Positions 33,216 through 42,398 are shown, numbered from the stretch's first letter. The stretch is 64,000 nucleotides of DNA from Arenibacter palladensis (GCF_900129275.1 NZ_FQUX01000001.1:1178001-1242000); one strand, 5' to 3'. Made by a program: numbers and translations. Notes: generated from the letters alone by a model not told the origin.

Positions 33216-34202
33216 ATGAGAACTAGAGTCGCTTTTTTGTTTTTTATTATTTTGAGCGTTTCATTACAATCCCAAGATATATCCCAATTACACTTTAATA
33301 CCAACAAGGAATTTAAGGTAGTACAGTTTACGGATACCCATATTAATGTGGAGAGCGGTAAAAACGTGGATGCGTTTACCACCATAAAAAAGATTATGGC
33401 CATAGAAAAGCCAGATCTGGTAGTCCTAACAGGGGATGTTGCCACCGATGGCAATCCGGAAAAAACATACAAGGAATTTGAAGCTATTTTTACCGAAGCC
33501 AAGATGCCCTGGATCGTTACCCTTGGAAATCACGATTCCCAAGCCGATCTTTCCAGAAAAGAAGTGGCCGACTTCCTTCAGAATTTAAATTATTGCCTAA
33601 ACAATGACCAGGGGGATACCTATGGTAACTCCAATTTTGTAGTTCCTGTCCGCAGTGCCGACAATAAAAATAAGGCCCTTATTTACATCATGGATTCCAA
33701 TGCCTATAGCACCCTAAAACCCGAGGTGGACGGTTGGGGCTGGTTTGATAATAGTCAAGTAAGCTGGTACAAGGAAAAAAGTAGGGAATTCACCCAGATG
33801 AACAACGACCAGCCGCTACCGGCCATTGCTTTTTTTCATATTCCGTTGCCTGAATATTACCAGGCGTGGAAGAACAAAGAAGTAAAGGCCATAGGAAAAC
33901 GTAAGGAGCAGGAATGTGGCCCGGAAATTAATACGGGCATGTTTGCCGCCATGTTGGAAGCCAAGGATGTGATGGGCACTTTTGTGGGCCACGATCACAA
34001 TAACGATTATATAGGGGTGCATTATAATATGGCCTTGGCCTATGGCAGGGTTACCAAAACCAAAACCTATAACAAAGCTCCTGTAGAAGGGGCAAGAATA
34101 ATTGTTTTGAAAGAGGGGAAACGTAGTTTTGATACCTGGATACGGGAGGTAAACGGAAAAAAAGTCTATCCCTGTACCTGGCCGGATTCTTTTGTGGAAT
34201 AG
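33216..34202 (+). CDS. Secreted metallophosphoesterase (purple acid phosphatase-like)
   Basis: The 328-residue protein has an N-terminal signal peptide (about residues 1-19, ending SLQSQ). The five metallophosphoesterase blocks are all present: FTDTHI (D40, H42), LTGDVATDG (D74), GNHD (N105, H106), FFHIPLPEY, and GHDHNND. The order and spacing match the calcineurin-like fold of Dcr2/purple acid phosphatase-type enzymes. It probably works in the periplasm on organic phosphates or phosphoproteins. It stands alone and converges on the beta-lactamase gene. Confidence 0.9.
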   Translation: MRTRVAFLFFIILSVSLQSQDISQLHFNTNKEFKVVQFTDTHINVESGKNVDAFTTIKKIMAIEKPDLVVLTGDVATDGNPEKTYKEFEAIFTEAKMPWIVTLGNHDSQADLSRKEVADFLQNLNYCLNNDQGDTYGNSNFVVPVRSADNKNKALIYIMDSNAYSTLKPEVDGWGWFDNSQVSWYKEKSREFTQMNNDQPLPAIAFFHIPLPEYYQAWKNKEVKAIGKRKEQECGPEINTGMFAAMLEAKDVMGTFVGHDHNNDYIGVHYNMALAYGRVTKTKTYNKAPVEGARIIVLKEGKRSFDTWIREVNGKKVYPCTWPDSFVE

Positions 34203-34297
34203 ATGGGTTGTAAAAGGTTGGACGGACTTCCTCCCAGCCCTCCCGCAATGGCATTAAAATGTGAGGTTGAGCATATCGAGCTTTGGGGAGAGATTTA

Positions 34298-35098
34298 TTA
34301 CAACATATTCAATTGCCGAAGGATGTTCTTGGTGATATCTTTTCTACAGGCGCCAAAATCGGAATTTTTATCGGTCCTATTTTTGATCAGTCTGGTGGCA
34401 AAAAAATAAACATTATCACTTCGTTCCAAATAACCTACCCACCAACCGGTATCTTTACCGCCATCCCTGGTCCAACCAGTCTTGGCCCGTAATGTATACT
34501 CTGCCGTCTGTTCCTGGACCATCATATCTTTTAGGATCTGAAAGGAAGTCTTTTTAAAGGGTAGGGTTTCTTCATACACCCCAATTAAAATGGCTACTTG
34601 ATTGGCAGGGGAAATGGCCAAATTTCCAAAATTCCAGAAATCGTCATCGTTTATTGACAGGTCGGTGTTGCCATAATTGGAAGCCTCCAAATAGGGCTTG
34701 TATTTTTCCTTTCCAATTTTTTTTGCCAACTCAACATATACCCAGCCCGCCGAGGTTGTAAAAGCCTCTTTCATGGACATATCGTGATAAATATCGGGGC
34801 GATAACCGTATTTAGTGGTATCCGTGGCCCCCGGCCAATTAATTATGTCATTTTCATCTTTAACCACCCCCGTCTCCAGGGCGATTAAAGTGTTGATGAT
34901 TTTAAAGGTGGAAGCGGGCAAAGTGCCTTTGTGGCTGTCCTCAATATCACTTGAAATCCATTTTTGGGCCTGGTAATCATAAATTGTTGTACTTCCTTTT
35001 ATATTGCAGTCGCTAAAAGGTTTGGACAGTTCCTCTTGGCCGAACAAGTAGAAAAAACTGCAATTTAAAACAGCGGCCACAAGCACTATTTTCGTCAT
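34298..35098 (-). CDS. Class D (OXA-type) beta-lactamase-like serine hydrolase
   Basis: The mature fold shows the class D motifs: STFK in LPASTFKIINTLIALE (active serine plus carbamylatable lysine), YGN in SNYGNTDLS, the Trp in DDDFWNFGNLAISPANQ and KTG in LRAKTGWTRDGG. The second motif, usually SxV, reads SAG in TTSAGWVYVELA, a departure that may change substrate range. The frame is open upstream to 35140, but the ATG at 35098 gives a normal signal peptide (MTKIVLVAAVLNC...), so I use it. It has no mobile element nearby and looks chromosomal and intrinsic. Whether it hydrolyses carbapenems cannot be said. Confidence 0.85.
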   Translation of the reverse strand: MTKIVLVAAVLNCSFFYLFGQEELSKPFSDCNIKGSTTIYDYQAQKWISSDIEDSHKGTLPASTFKIINTLIALETGVVKDENDIINWPGATDTTKYGYRPDIYHDMSMKEAFTTSAGWVYVELAKKIGKEKYKPYLEASNYGNTDLSINDDDFWNFGNLAISPANQVAILIGVYEETLPFKKTSFQILKDMMVQEQTAEYTLRAKTGWTRDGGKDTGWWVGYLERSDNVYFFATRLIKNRTDKNSDFGACRKDITKNILRQLNML

Positions 35099-35247
35099 TG
35101 TTTCCTTATAAATAAATGTGTTGAAAGGGATGTTGTACACTCATTTTCTTAAATCCGCAAGGCCCACTTATTAAGCGGGCCTATTGGATATTCAGCATAT
35201 TACAGGTCCTAAATCCGTTGGACCTAGGTCGCTACTTTTTATATTCT

Positions 35248-35823
35248 TTACAATTGGATCTTAGTACCCATTACCTTTAAAAATTCCCTTATAAAACTGG
35301 GATGTGCCGGCCAGGCTGGGGAGGTAACCAAGTTGCCATCTACAAAAGCCCCATCTACGGGAATGGATTGAAATTCCCCACCCGCCAAAGTTACTTCCGG
35401 CCCCACAGCTGGATAGGCGGTAAGCTTTCTTCCTTTTACAACACCGGCAGCGGTCAAAATTTGAATGCCATGGCAGATGGCGGCAACAGGTTTGTTGGTG
35501 GTGAAAAAGTGTTGTACTATTTCGAGCACCTTTTTGTTCAATCGCAAATATTCTGGCGCCCTTCCTCCAGCAATCACCAAACCATCATAGTCGGACACCT
35601 TTACATCTGCAAAGCTGTAGTTCAAGGCAAAATTATGACCTGGCTTTTCCGTGTAGGTCTGGTCGCCTTCAAAATCGTGTATGGCCGTTTTTACGATGTC
35701 CCCCTTTTTCTTGTCCGGGCAAACGGTATGTACGGTGTATCCTACCATTTCCAGCATTTGAAATGGGACCATGGTTTCATAATCTTCAGTGAAATCTCCA
35801 GTTAAAAACAATACTTTTTTCAT
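35248..35823 (-). CDS. DJ-1/PfpI family protein
   Basis: The 191-residue protein is a single DJ-1/PfpI domain with the nucleophile elbow in [10 protein letters not shown] (Cys near residue 115), [14 protein letters not shown], and a conserved Glu near the N-terminus in DFTEDYE. Members act as glyoxalases, deglycases, chaperones or intracellular proteases; the sequence does not decide. No signal peptide. Confidence 0.88.
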   Translation of the reverse strand: MKKVLFLTGDFTEDYETMVPFQMLEMVGYTVHTVCPDKKKGDIVKTAIHDFEGDQTYTEKPGHNFALNYSFADVKVSDYDGLVIAGGRAPEYLRLNKKVLEIVQHFFTTNKPVAAICHGIQILTAAGVVKGRKLTAYPAVGPEVTLAGGEFQSIPVDGAFVDGNLVTSPAWPAHPSFIREFLKVMGTKIQL

Positions 35824-36093
35824 TGTTATTATTTAGGGTTAAAAAATTATTTGCGCTGTTTTATGGGTATTAAACCTATTAAGGAGGAAGGCCGGTGGCC
35901 CTGTTCTTAATATTTACCCTTCAAGTTAGTAAATATTTGGTTTGCTTGAGGCCCAGTTATTTTGGAGATGCGTTAGGATTAGGGTGTAATACGTTGTTTT
36001 TGAATCATTTAATGTAGTAGGTCCTTTTAAAAATTAACCTTCTTTTAATACACTTTTGTTGTTTTGTTGGCATTACAGGGTTGGTGTAACTAA

Positions 36094-36135
36094 AGTTCAA
36101 AGTTCAAAGTTTCAAGTTCCAGGTTGAAAGTTGAG
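36094..36135 (+). repeat. Degenerate 7-bp-period repeat, 6 units (AGTTnnn type)
   Basis: AGTTCAA, AGTTCAA, AGTTTCA, AGTTCCA, GGTTGAA, AGTTGAG. The period is the same as in the CAGTnnn arrays but the unit sequence differs. Confidence 0.72.
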
Positions 36136-36204
36136 TTGAAACAGCAACAGCACCTTCCTTTGGATTTGTGCCATGTCAGAAGACTTTGCACAGCATGGAT
36201 CAAA

Positions 36205-36236
36205 TTCCCCCTACTTGGGAGGGGGCTAGGGGGAGC
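36205..36236 (+). repeat. Repeat D, copy 3 (G-rich hairpin)
   Basis: TTCCCCCTACTTGGGAGGGGG then CTAGGGGGAG. It is the same unit as at 23855, 24131, 36350 and 40862, with one change in the left arm, and is preceded by ACTTTGCACAGC as in the tandem units. Confidence 0.72.
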
Positions 36237-36340
36237 AATTGGAAATCGACGTTCTCCCGTTATAGAAATGTTTTGCTCTATTAAAAGGGCTTCTTGTTAC
36301 CTTTTTAATTAAATTACAACGCATCCACTACTTTAGTCGA

Positions 36341-36388
36341 GAATCAAATTCCCCCTCCTTGGGAGGGGGCTAGGGGGAGGACTTCAAG
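36341..36388 (+). repeat. Repeat D, copy 4 (G-rich hairpin)
   Basis: CCCCCTCC-TTG-GGAGGGGG followed by CTAGGGGGAGGAC, preceded by TCGAGAATCAAAT as in the second tandem unit at 24118. Confidence 0.78.
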
Positions 36389-36555
36389 GTAGGATAATCT
36401 ACCTCACCAAAAGCAATCTCTTCACTCAACAAACTGATTGTCGCACTATGCCTACCTGCCGGCTAGGTATTCTTGCTATGACCTTATAAGGTCAGGTAGA
36501 GTGTCCCGATAGTTAACGGGAGAGAACTATAAGGCGAAACCTACATTCTTTCTTT

Positions 36556-37146
36556 CTAAACCGCTGACAGCCTACCAGCCTCCTTTAATACCCTTTCCGC
36601 TTGGGCCATGTGGCGCTGATTGTGGTAGATGACCACCCTAAAGGTGTCTCCCAATCTAAGCTTGATCCATTTTGAAATGGAAATGCCCGTTTTGGTCTTG
36701 GTGAGGTCTACCTCTTTGGATTTGTCCAATAGGTTGAGGATGGCTTGTTGTTGGTTCAAAAATTTTTTAACCGTATCCATGTTCAGCTTACTGCCTACGG
36801 GGTCCATGGACTTAAATGTTTTCATTTTGTTCAGCTTTTTCTGGGGAAGCATGGTTTTGGCAAAATAGTTGCCCAACCATCCGCTTTTGAAATTTTCTGC
36901 TGGCCTCTGATGGGAAGATGCTATCCGCTTTTCAATTTCAGGAATATAGTAATCCCCATAGCGGTTTAAGTGTTCCAAGCATTCCAAAATACTCCAACTG
37001 TCAGGGGAGGATTTCCAATTTAAAATTTCCAAAGGCAAGGGTGTAAAGCCCTCGGCCTTGTTTTTGTTTTCTTGGGTACGCTCCAATAAATCCTGCAATA
37101 AATCCTTAGAAAGCATGTCTTTATTTTTTATGGCAAAAATTGGCAT
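36556..37146 (-). CDS. DinB-family protein
   Basis: This 196-residue helical protein has the DinB/YfiT-like pattern: WSILECLEHLNRYGDYYIPEIEKR in the first half (read in two parts) and YHNQRHMAQAERVLKE near the C-terminus, giving the His positions of the metal-binding four-helix bundle. Members are metal-dependent hydrolases or thiol transferases of mostly unknown substrate. A second Met at residue 11 (MLSKDLLQDLL) could be the true start. It lies 28 bases from the Crp-family gene on the same strand and may be co-transcribed. Confidence 0.78.
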   Translation of the reverse strand: MPIFAIKNKDMLSKDLLQDLLERTQENKNKAEGFTPLPLEILNWKSSPDSWSILECLEHLNRYGDYYIPEIEKRIASSHQRPAENFKSGWLGNYFAKTMLPQKKLNKMKTFKSMDPVGSKLNMDTVKKFLNQQQAILNLLDKSKEVDLTKTKTGISISKWIKLRLGDTFRVVIYHNQRHMAQAERVLKEAGRLSAV

Positions 37147-37173
37147 TTTAAAGCTCTAAAACATTGATCGAAA

Positions 37174-37710
37174 TCAAGATTTTTTAATCCTTGAAAGCGT
37201 TTCCGGGGTCATTCGTAAATAGGAAGCTATGTATTTGTGGGGTATTTCCTGAAAGAGTTGGGGAGAGCGTTTCAGTACCCTCATATATCTTTCCAAGGGA
37301 GACACGGTCAAAATATCCCGCTCCCTTTCCATTTGCTGCAACACCAATTGCTCCAGCATTAGTTGCCAGATGGAGGTATTTTCTGGGGTGGATTTCATAA
37401 AATCCATGAAAGTGGCCTTGTCAATGACTTTAACGGTGGTTTTTTTCAGTGCCTGTATGTAGAGGTCGGAAGGTTTTTCATCCAAAAAGGAATCCAGAGC
37501 AGTAATAAAATTATGGGTATAGCCGAACCTAATGGTGTGTTCCTCATTTTCCTCCACCACATAAATTCTTAAACTTCCCTGTACCACCCAATAGAGGTTG
37601 GTGTCCTTACTGCCCTTTACCTTTAGAAACTGGTTTCTATCCAATTCCATGACTTTGGTCCATAACCCTTTGCGTTCTATGCTCTCAACGAGGTCGGTAA
37701 TTGGAGTCAT
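37174..37710 (-). CDS. Crp/Fnr-family transcription regulator
   Basis: The 178-residue protein has an N-terminal cyclic-nucleotide-binding-like beta roll (about residues 20-110, FLKVKGSKDTNLYWVVQGSLRIYVV across two strands) and a short C-terminal helix-turn-helix (IPHKYIASYLRMTPETLSRIKK). The residues that bind cAMP in Crp are not evident. It may control the adjacent oxidoreductase or DinB gene; this is inferred from adjacency only. Confidence 0.86.
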   Translation of the reverse strand: MTPITDLVESIERKGLWTKVMELDRNQFLKVKGSKDTNLYWVVQGSLRIYVVEENEEHTIRFGYTHNFITALDSFLDEKPSDLYIQALKKTTVKVIDKATFMDFMKSTPENTSIWQLMLEQLVLQQMERERDILTVSPLERYMRVLKRSPQLFQEIPHKYIASYLRMTPETLSRIKKS

Positions 37711-37720
37711 TTTTAAGGGA

Positions 37721-38692
37721 TTAGGGATTGGTGGTCATTACTATTTTTCCCTTGTGCTTTGCGTCACCAAAATACTGGATCAATCGTCCCGCATCTTCCA
37801 ATGGGTATGGGCCATCTATTTGGCATCGAATTTTCTGTTGGGCAAGCAGATCACAGATATATTCCAACCCAATATTCGATTTTAGGGCGAGTATCTTCAA
37901 CCTCTTGGAACTGAATAGGGGTACAAGTTTTCCCCACAGCAATAACCCTATAAGGTTGAAAGGCTTGCCGCCTATACTTACATATCGCCCGGTGGGGTTT
38001 AAGGCTTTGAGGTAGCTAAGGGAAGCTTTGTTGGACCTACAATCCAGGATGAGATCGTACCGTTCCCCGGCCTTGGTGAAATTCACCTTTTTATAGTCCA
38101 GCACATGGTCAAAACCAAGCGATGTCATCATGGCCAATTTTTCTTGGGAATCCACTCCTGTAACCTCACAATTATACAGTTTGGCAATTTGTAGGCCAAT
38201 GGTTCCTACGCCACCGCCGCCACCGTTGATCAGAACTTTTTGGCCTTCATTTATTTTCCCTAGTTCCCTTAGGGCCTGTAACGCCAGGCAGGAGGCATGT
38301 GGAATGGCTGCGGCTTCCTCAAAACTTAAAGCCTGGGGTTTTTGGACCACCGCCTTTTCGTTAATACTGATATATTCCGCAAAGGAGCCAAAACCAAAAT
38401 CCGCGGTGTCGCCCATAACCGCATCCCCAATCTTGAACTTCGTGGCCTTCGCCCCCAAAGCCGCGATGGTGCCCGATAATTCCATGCCCAAGCCATGTTT
38501 TGGTTTAAATAGCCCGAAAAATATTCGGTATAGATAGGGTTTGCCCCTAACTAGGCTCCAGTCGTAGTCGTTTACGGTGGTGGCATGGACCTTTATTAAG
38601 ATCTCATGTTCCTTGGGCGAGGGTGTAGGAACTTCGGTTATCCTAACCACTTTTTCGGGTGGGCCATAGGTTTCACATCTAATAGCTTTCAT
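37721..38692 (-). CDS. Zinc-free medium-chain dehydrogenase/quinone oxidoreductase
   Basis: The 323-residue protein is of the MDR type with the GroES-like N-terminal domain (residues 1-120) and a Rossmann domain with GGGGGVGTIGLQIAKL. The catalytic zinc ligands of alcohol dehydrogenase are absent, so it is closer to NADPH quinone oxidoreductases and reticulon-4-interacting protein-like enzymes. It is 10 bases from the Crp-family gene on the same strand. Confidence 0.88.
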   Translation of the reverse strand: MKAIRCETYGPPEKVVRITEVPTPSPKEHEILIKVHATTVNDYDWSLVRGKPYLYRIFFGLFKPKHGLGMELSGTIAALGAKATKFKIGDAVMGDTADFGFGSFAEYISINEKAVVQKPQALSFEEAAAIPHASCLALQALRELGKINEGQKVLINGGGGGVGTIGLQIAKLYNCEVTGVDSQEKLAMMTSLGFDHVLDYKKVNFTKAGERYDLILDCRSNKASLSYLKALNPTGRYVSIGGKPFNLIGLLLWGKLVPLFSSKRLKILALKSNIGLEYICDLLAQQKIRCQIDGPYPLEDAGRLIQYFGDAKHKGKIVMTTNP

Positions 38693-38718
38693 CTGTATCT
38701 ATTGTTGTCCTAAGTTAA

Positions 38719-40131
38719 TCATTTGATTCTAATGGGCTTCTCAAAATCTTCGGTAATAGTATAGGGCATTTTCCATATGTCGCCATTAAAATTGCCAAAA
38801 TAGAGTTCGGATTTACTGGATTGGTGCGAATGTCCATCGGCCCAGAAAAAGCAAAAAGGGGATTTGAAATTTACGGCTTTGCGTACATAGGAATGACTCA
38901 TGTCACTACGTTCCGTCAATACCTTGATTTTTTTCCAGGTTGCCCCTTGGTCTACCGACTGCCACACGGCCAATTCCCCACCAACTCCCCAATCCTGGGC
39001 CCCTTGTTCCGTAGGCCCTACAATTTTCCAATGGTCTTGGCTAATAAAGAGACTTCCCATATCATAATTGTGGTCGGAGGTGGTTACCACGGAGGTTTGC
39101 CATTCCGAGCCGGTCCATTTGGTAATGCACCATTCGTAGGGGGCGCTTTTGGGGCCAGGCTCGTGGCCATTACTTCTAATATGTAGGCAGGCAGGATAAC
39201 CTTCCGCAGTAAAGCTCATATCTTTTAGGTACACATTTTTTTCTTGGGAGGCGTAATCTACCGCTTTGGAGGGGCTGTCCAGTTGCTCCACAGGAATAGG
39301 TATTTTTATGCCATTAACGGTGGTCCAGGTGGCCCCAAAGTCGGCCGATTGAAGGTAGTACAGGTCCGTCCTTTTATCCACATTGCCATTGGGGTGTCTG
39401 TTTAGGAAAGTTCCTAAAAGTTTGCCATTATAAAGGTCGCTCACTTGGTAGTGGCCGGACTTTTCACCTTCCTTTTCAGGGATGGCGGCGAGCAATCTAT
39501 CCTCGGTCCAAGAGATGCCGTCCTTACTGGTTTCATAATAGAGTTGACGTACCCCGGTATATTTTGTAAAAAAATGAAAAAAGCCAAAATCGGTATACCT
39601 AGGTTGTGGGTAGGTCATTTCCTCTTCCGTAATCTGTACAAATTCCTGTATGGAATAGGGTGTTTTGCTTTTATATTTATAACCTGGCCTGTTAGTACCC
39701 CTTCCACTGATAAACACCCATATATAGCCCGAAGCATCGATTAGGATGGAAGGGTTGTCATGCGGGTCATCCACGCCATTTTTGTCGAATACAACAGTAG
39801 GACGTGAGACCATTTCCGTTTTATGGTCGAACTCCCCGATCATACAGAGCAGGTGGTGTTCATCTTCTGATGGGGTACCCCCATAGACAAAAAACGTTTT
39901 TTCTACTTCAGGGGCATAAATGGCCAAGGGTACATGCTTTGCGGTATAGGTGCCCAGTGCTCCCGAGTATTTGTCCCCATACTCGTACTTCTGGTTTAAT
40001 TGGAACCAAATGCCTCGGTAGCCGTTTATTTTGGTGTTGGTCAAGTTTTGGCCAAAGGTATTTCCCACAAAAGAAATAATAAAAATAAGGGCCAATAAGT
40101 TGAAGTTTGTTTGAGCTTTAATACGTGTCAT
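38719..40131 (-). CDS. Secreted BNR-repeat protein (possible polysaccharide lyase or sialidase fold)
   Basis: The ATG at 40131 gives about 470 residues with a signal peptide (MTRIKAQTNFNLLALIFIIS... ending VGNTFGQ). The open frame begins at 40209 but would overlap the upstream GNAT gene by 74 bases, so the later start is preferred. The mature part has the YRGIWFQLNQKYEYGDKYSG opening and several Asp-box-like turns (SADFGATW, SVDQGATWKK, SKDGISWTED) expected of a beta-propeller. BNR-4 type proteins include sialidase-like hydrolases and some ulvan or rhamnogalacturonan lyases. Substrate is not determined, and no PUL genes lie next to it. Confidence 0.75.
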   Translation of the reverse strand: MTRIKAQTNFNLLALIFIISFVGNTFGQNLTNTKINGYRGIWFQLNQKYEYGDKYSGALGTYTAKHVPLAIYAPEVEKTFFVYGGTPSEDEHHLLCMIGEFDHKTEMVSRPTVVFDKNGVDDPHDNPSILIDASGYIWVFISGRGTNRPGYKYKSKTPYSIQEFVQITEEEMTYPQPRYTDFGFFHFFTKYTGVRQLYYETSKDGISWTEDRLLAAIPEKEGEKSGHYQVSDLYNGKLLGTFLNRHPNGNVDKRTDLYYLQSADFGATWTTVNGIKIPIPVEQLDSPSKAVDYASQEKNVYLKDMSFTAEGYPACLHIRSNGHEPGPKSAPYEWCITKWTGSEWQTSVVTTSDHNYDMGSLFISQDHWKIVGPTEQGAQDWGVGGELAVWQSVDQGATWKKIKVLTERSDMSHSYVRKAVNFKSPFCFFWADGHSHQSSKSELYFGNFNGDIWKMPYTITEDFEKPIRIK

Positions 40132-40135
40132 TTTC

Positions 40136-40585
40136 CTATTTTGTTTTGCTAAAGCATTTTTTTTTGATGCCTCCCGGACCGATATATTCACCTGTCTCTT
40201 GAAACCCAAACTTTTTATAAAGGGCTATTGCCGGTGCATTGGCCCAACCGGTTTCTACAATAAGGGTCTCGGAATCGTCATAATCTTCAACGAACAATAA
40301 CAGCTTACGGGCAATTCCCTGCCTAAAATATTTTGGATGTACCACCAGGCTACAGATATCCAGACTGTTTTTAAGTTGGTCTATTTCAACTGCAGCGGCC
40401 AAAACATCTTCTTTCCACAGACCAAAAAATTGGGTAGTGCTATTTTGAAATTCCGAAATGCTTCTGTGTAAAGGTGGAAAATCCGTAACGTCCAGTAATT
40501 CAGCCTCGATGCGATAGGAGACTTGGAAAAGCGCATGGAGTTTTTCTGCATTGGAAATTTCGGAAGGGACTATTTTTTTGATCAT
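40136..40585 (-). CDS. GNAT-family N-acetyltransferase
   Basis: The 149-residue GNAT protein has the acetyl-CoA-binding loop in LVVHPKYFRQGIARKLLLFVE and the C-terminal ALYKKFGFQETGEYIG. It ends 5 bases before the BNR protein start, so the two may be co-transcribed. Substrate unknown. Confidence 0.85.
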   Translation of the reverse strand: MIKKIVPSEISNAEKLHALFQVSYRIEAELLDVTDFPPLHRSISEFQNSTTQFFGLWKEDVLAAAVEIDQLKNSLDICSLVVHPKYFRQGIARKLLLFVEDYDDSETLIVETGWANAPAIALYKKFGFQETGEYIGPGGIKKKCFSKTK

Positions 40586-40679
40586 TGACGGTTAAGGACA
40601 GCCTTAATTGTAGAATACAGTTGCTAATGGAATCTCTAATATAGCAATTCTTTGTCTCTCCTGGTGGTTGTGGGTTTCA

Positions 40680-40714
40680 AGGTTTCAGGTTCAAAGTTAA
40701 AAGTCCGAAGTCTG
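40680..40714 (+). repeat. Degenerate 7-bp-period repeat, 5 units
   Basis: AGGTTTC, AGGTTCA, AAGTTAA, AAGTCCG, AAGTCTG. Confidence 0.65.
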
Positions 40715-40726
40715 TCACTTATAACC

Positions 40727-40785
40727 TGCCTGCCGTAGGAAGGTGGCTTCTGCGACTAAAGGAGGAGAAGACCGTAGGGATTGAA
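40727..40785 (+). repeat. Repeat A, partial copy
   Basis: CTGCCTGCCGTAGGAAGGTGG leads into GCTTCTGCGACTAAAGGAG and GAAGACCGTAGGGATTGAA. It keeps the second half of repeat A; the 5' arm is replaced by a small palindromic piece. Confidence 0.65.
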
Positions 40786-40860
40786 GGCTCAAGACCTTGG
40801 TGCATTGACCAAAGTATTGTGAATACTTTAGTTTTAATATTCTATTTAAGGATAGGTTTG

Positions 40861-40896
40861 TTCCCCCTCCTTGGGAGGGGGCTAGGGGGAGGGCTT
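40861..40896 (+). repeat. Repeat D, copy 5 (G-rich hairpin)
   Basis: CCCCCTCC-TTG-GGAGGGGG followed by CTAGGGGGAGGGC. Confidence 0.78.
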
Positions 40897-41230
40897 TAAG
40901 GCAAGATGGTCTTGATCATTTTCGACTGCTATATCCAGATTGCTCCGCAGTGCCTATCATGTAATAGGCAGACTCTCAATGACAAAATAATGTAAGGCCG
41001 AGGGCTGTTTCAAAAAAGGATGAACTTCTCCCAAGATGTACGATATTTTCTCGCTATGTTCTCTTAGCGGAATAGGTAAGGAAAATATTGTGGTTTTTTT
41101 CTAGAATATCAATCCGAAATCTATTGCAATGCCTCTTTAGAAATAGCAAAAGTATCTGTTTCAGTTACCTTCCTAAATTATATATGGCCCTGTCTAATTC
41201 AATTTACCTAAAGATTAGGATTCTAAGGTG

Positions 41231-41449
41231 TTATTTTTTATTCACCGTATAAACACCTCCAGCAACCAAAAGTATACCTAAACCTAAATAGAGATATCCC
41301 TGTTGTTTGCTCCCTTTATCTGAAACATCGAGTTCTATATCCAACACCTTTATAGAGGCCCCACTATTTTCTATTTTATTCAAACCTGTATACCCTAGGG
41401 CCAAGCCACCAATTATTAGAAGGATTCCGATTATTTTTTTAGTATTCAT
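41231..41449 (-). CDS. Small two-helix membrane protein (DUF3185-like)
   Basis: The 72-residue protein has two membrane helices (about residues 4-22 and 52-68) with a short polar segment between them (ENSGASIKVLDIELDVSDKG). It resembles the DUF3185 family. It is monocistronic, function unknown. Confidence 0.72.
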   Translation of the reverse strand: MNTKKIIGILLIIGGLALGYTGLNKIENSGASIKVLDIELDVSDKGSKQQGYLYLGLGILLVAGGVYTVNKK

Positions 41450-41529
41450 AGTTGGTTATTTAACGCTAAATATCAACAAAAGTTTATGAACCTTGTAATA
41501 ATGATGGTAATGAAAACAGGCTTTGGACC

Positions 41530-42372
41530 CTATTTAATCATCCCCAAATTAATGACTTCCTGTTCGGTAAGATGTCTCCAATGCCCACGGGGAAGATCTT
41601 TTTTGGTGAGGCCGGCATAGACCACCCTATCCAATTTTACGACCTCGTATTCCAATTCCTCAAAGATTCGGCGTACAATTTTGTTACGGGTGCTTTTCAA
41701 TTCTATCCCTACCTCGCGCTTGGGTGCGTTTTCAATAAAACTAACATCGTCTACCTTAACAACGCTGTCGTCTATAGAAATGCCTTCCTTGATCTTAATA
41801 AGGTCTTCGCCCCTTAAGTTTTTGTTCAGTTCTACATGGTATATTTTACGAAGTCCGTTTTTCGGTTTTGTAAGTCGCTTCGTCATTTCCCCATCATTCG
41901 TAAATAATAAGAGACCTGTAGTGTTCTTGTCCATTCTCCCTACCACCGAAAGTTTGGATTTGGAAGCATTGGAAATAAGGGAAGCCACAGTTCTTTTGCC
42001 GTGCTCATCCTTTGGAGAGGTAACAAAATCCTTGGGCTTGTTCAGCAGCACGTACTCCTTTTTCTCTGGATTTAGCAAGCGGCCATCAAATTTTACTTCA
42101 TCGGTCAGTTTTACCTTGTAGCCCATTTCGGTAATTGGCTTGCCATTTACAGTGATGTTACCGGCAGCAATATAAATATCCGCGTCCCTGCGCGAACATA
42201 CCCCAGAGTTGGCTACATAACGATTTAGACGCATTACGTTGGGATCGGATGGCGGCTTTGCTTCCATTTTCTTTCTTATAGGTGCGTTGCCCCGTGCATG
42301 GCTCTTTTTTCTAAAAGTGCCCCCTTGTCTTCCTGATGCTTTTTTGTCGTTATTGGAATCTGACCTACTCAT
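41530..42372 (-). CDS. RsuA/RluB-family pseudouridine synthase
   Basis: The 280-residue protein has a basic, Gly/Lys-rich N-terminal tail (about 40 residues), an S4 RNA-binding domain (MRLNRYVANSGVCSRRDADI) and the catalytic domain with YVLLNKPKDFVTSPKDEHG and the Asp nucleophile in VVGRMDKNTTGLLLFTNDG. It modifies uridine in rRNA; the exact site (RluB- or RluF-like) is not resolved. A TACCTTTG -7 box lies 19 bases upstream. Confidence 0.92.
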   Translation of the reverse strand: MSRSDSNNDKKASGRQGGTFRKKSHARGNAPIRKKMEAKPPSDPNVMRLNRYVANSGVCSRRDADIYIAAGNITVNGKPITEMGYKVKLTDEVKFDGRLLNPEKKEYVLLNKPKDFVTSPKDEHGKRTVASLISNASKSKLSVVGRMDKNTTGLLLFTNDGEMTKRLTKPKNGLRKIYHVELNKNLRGEDLIKIKEGISIDDSVVKVDDVSFIENAPKREVGIELKSTRNKIVRRIFEELEYEVVKLDRVVYAGLTKKDLPRGHWRHLTEQEVINLGMIK

Positions 42373-42390
42373 ATGTACTATAATTTATTG

Positions 42391-42398
42391 CAAAGGTA
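42391..42398 (-). promoter_or_regulatory. -7 box for the pseudouridine synthase gene
   Basis: Read on the minus strand this is TACCTTTG, matching TAnnTTTG. The expected start site is near 42384, giving a 5' leader of about 12 bases. No -33 TTG is obvious. Confidence 0.4.

Larger units (their letters stand above)
35824..36555. other. Repeat-rich intergenic gap
   Basis: This gap of about 730 bases holds a 7-bp-period repeat (36094-36135), two G-rich hairpins D (36205 and 36350), and a cluster of nested palindromes at 36460-36525, including the perfect 16-base TGACCTTATAAGGTCA (36479-36494). The first 250 bases show nothing I can name. No ORF here is convincing. Confidence 0.5.
40586..41230. 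other. Repeat-rich intergenic gap
   Basis: It contains a 7-bp-period repeat (40680-40714), a partial repeat A (40727-40785), a G-rich hairpin D (40861) and a TGCCTAT-catgta-ATAGGCA palindrome at 40951-40970. From about 40980 to 41230 I see nothing recognisable. Confidence 0.5.

Noticed and set aside
35099-35140. Upstream extension of the class D beta-lactamase
   Set aside because: Fourteen extra residues before MTKIVLVAA would spoil the signal peptide; the later ATG is better.
36124-36312. 62-codon plus-strand frame in the DJ-1/DinB gap
   Set aside because: It spans a heptamer array and repeat D copy 3; no start context or motif.
40132-40209. Upstream extension of the BNR-repeat protein to 40209
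   Set aside because: It overlaps the GNAT coding end by 74 bases and delays the signal peptide; the ATG at 40131 gives a normal signal peptide.
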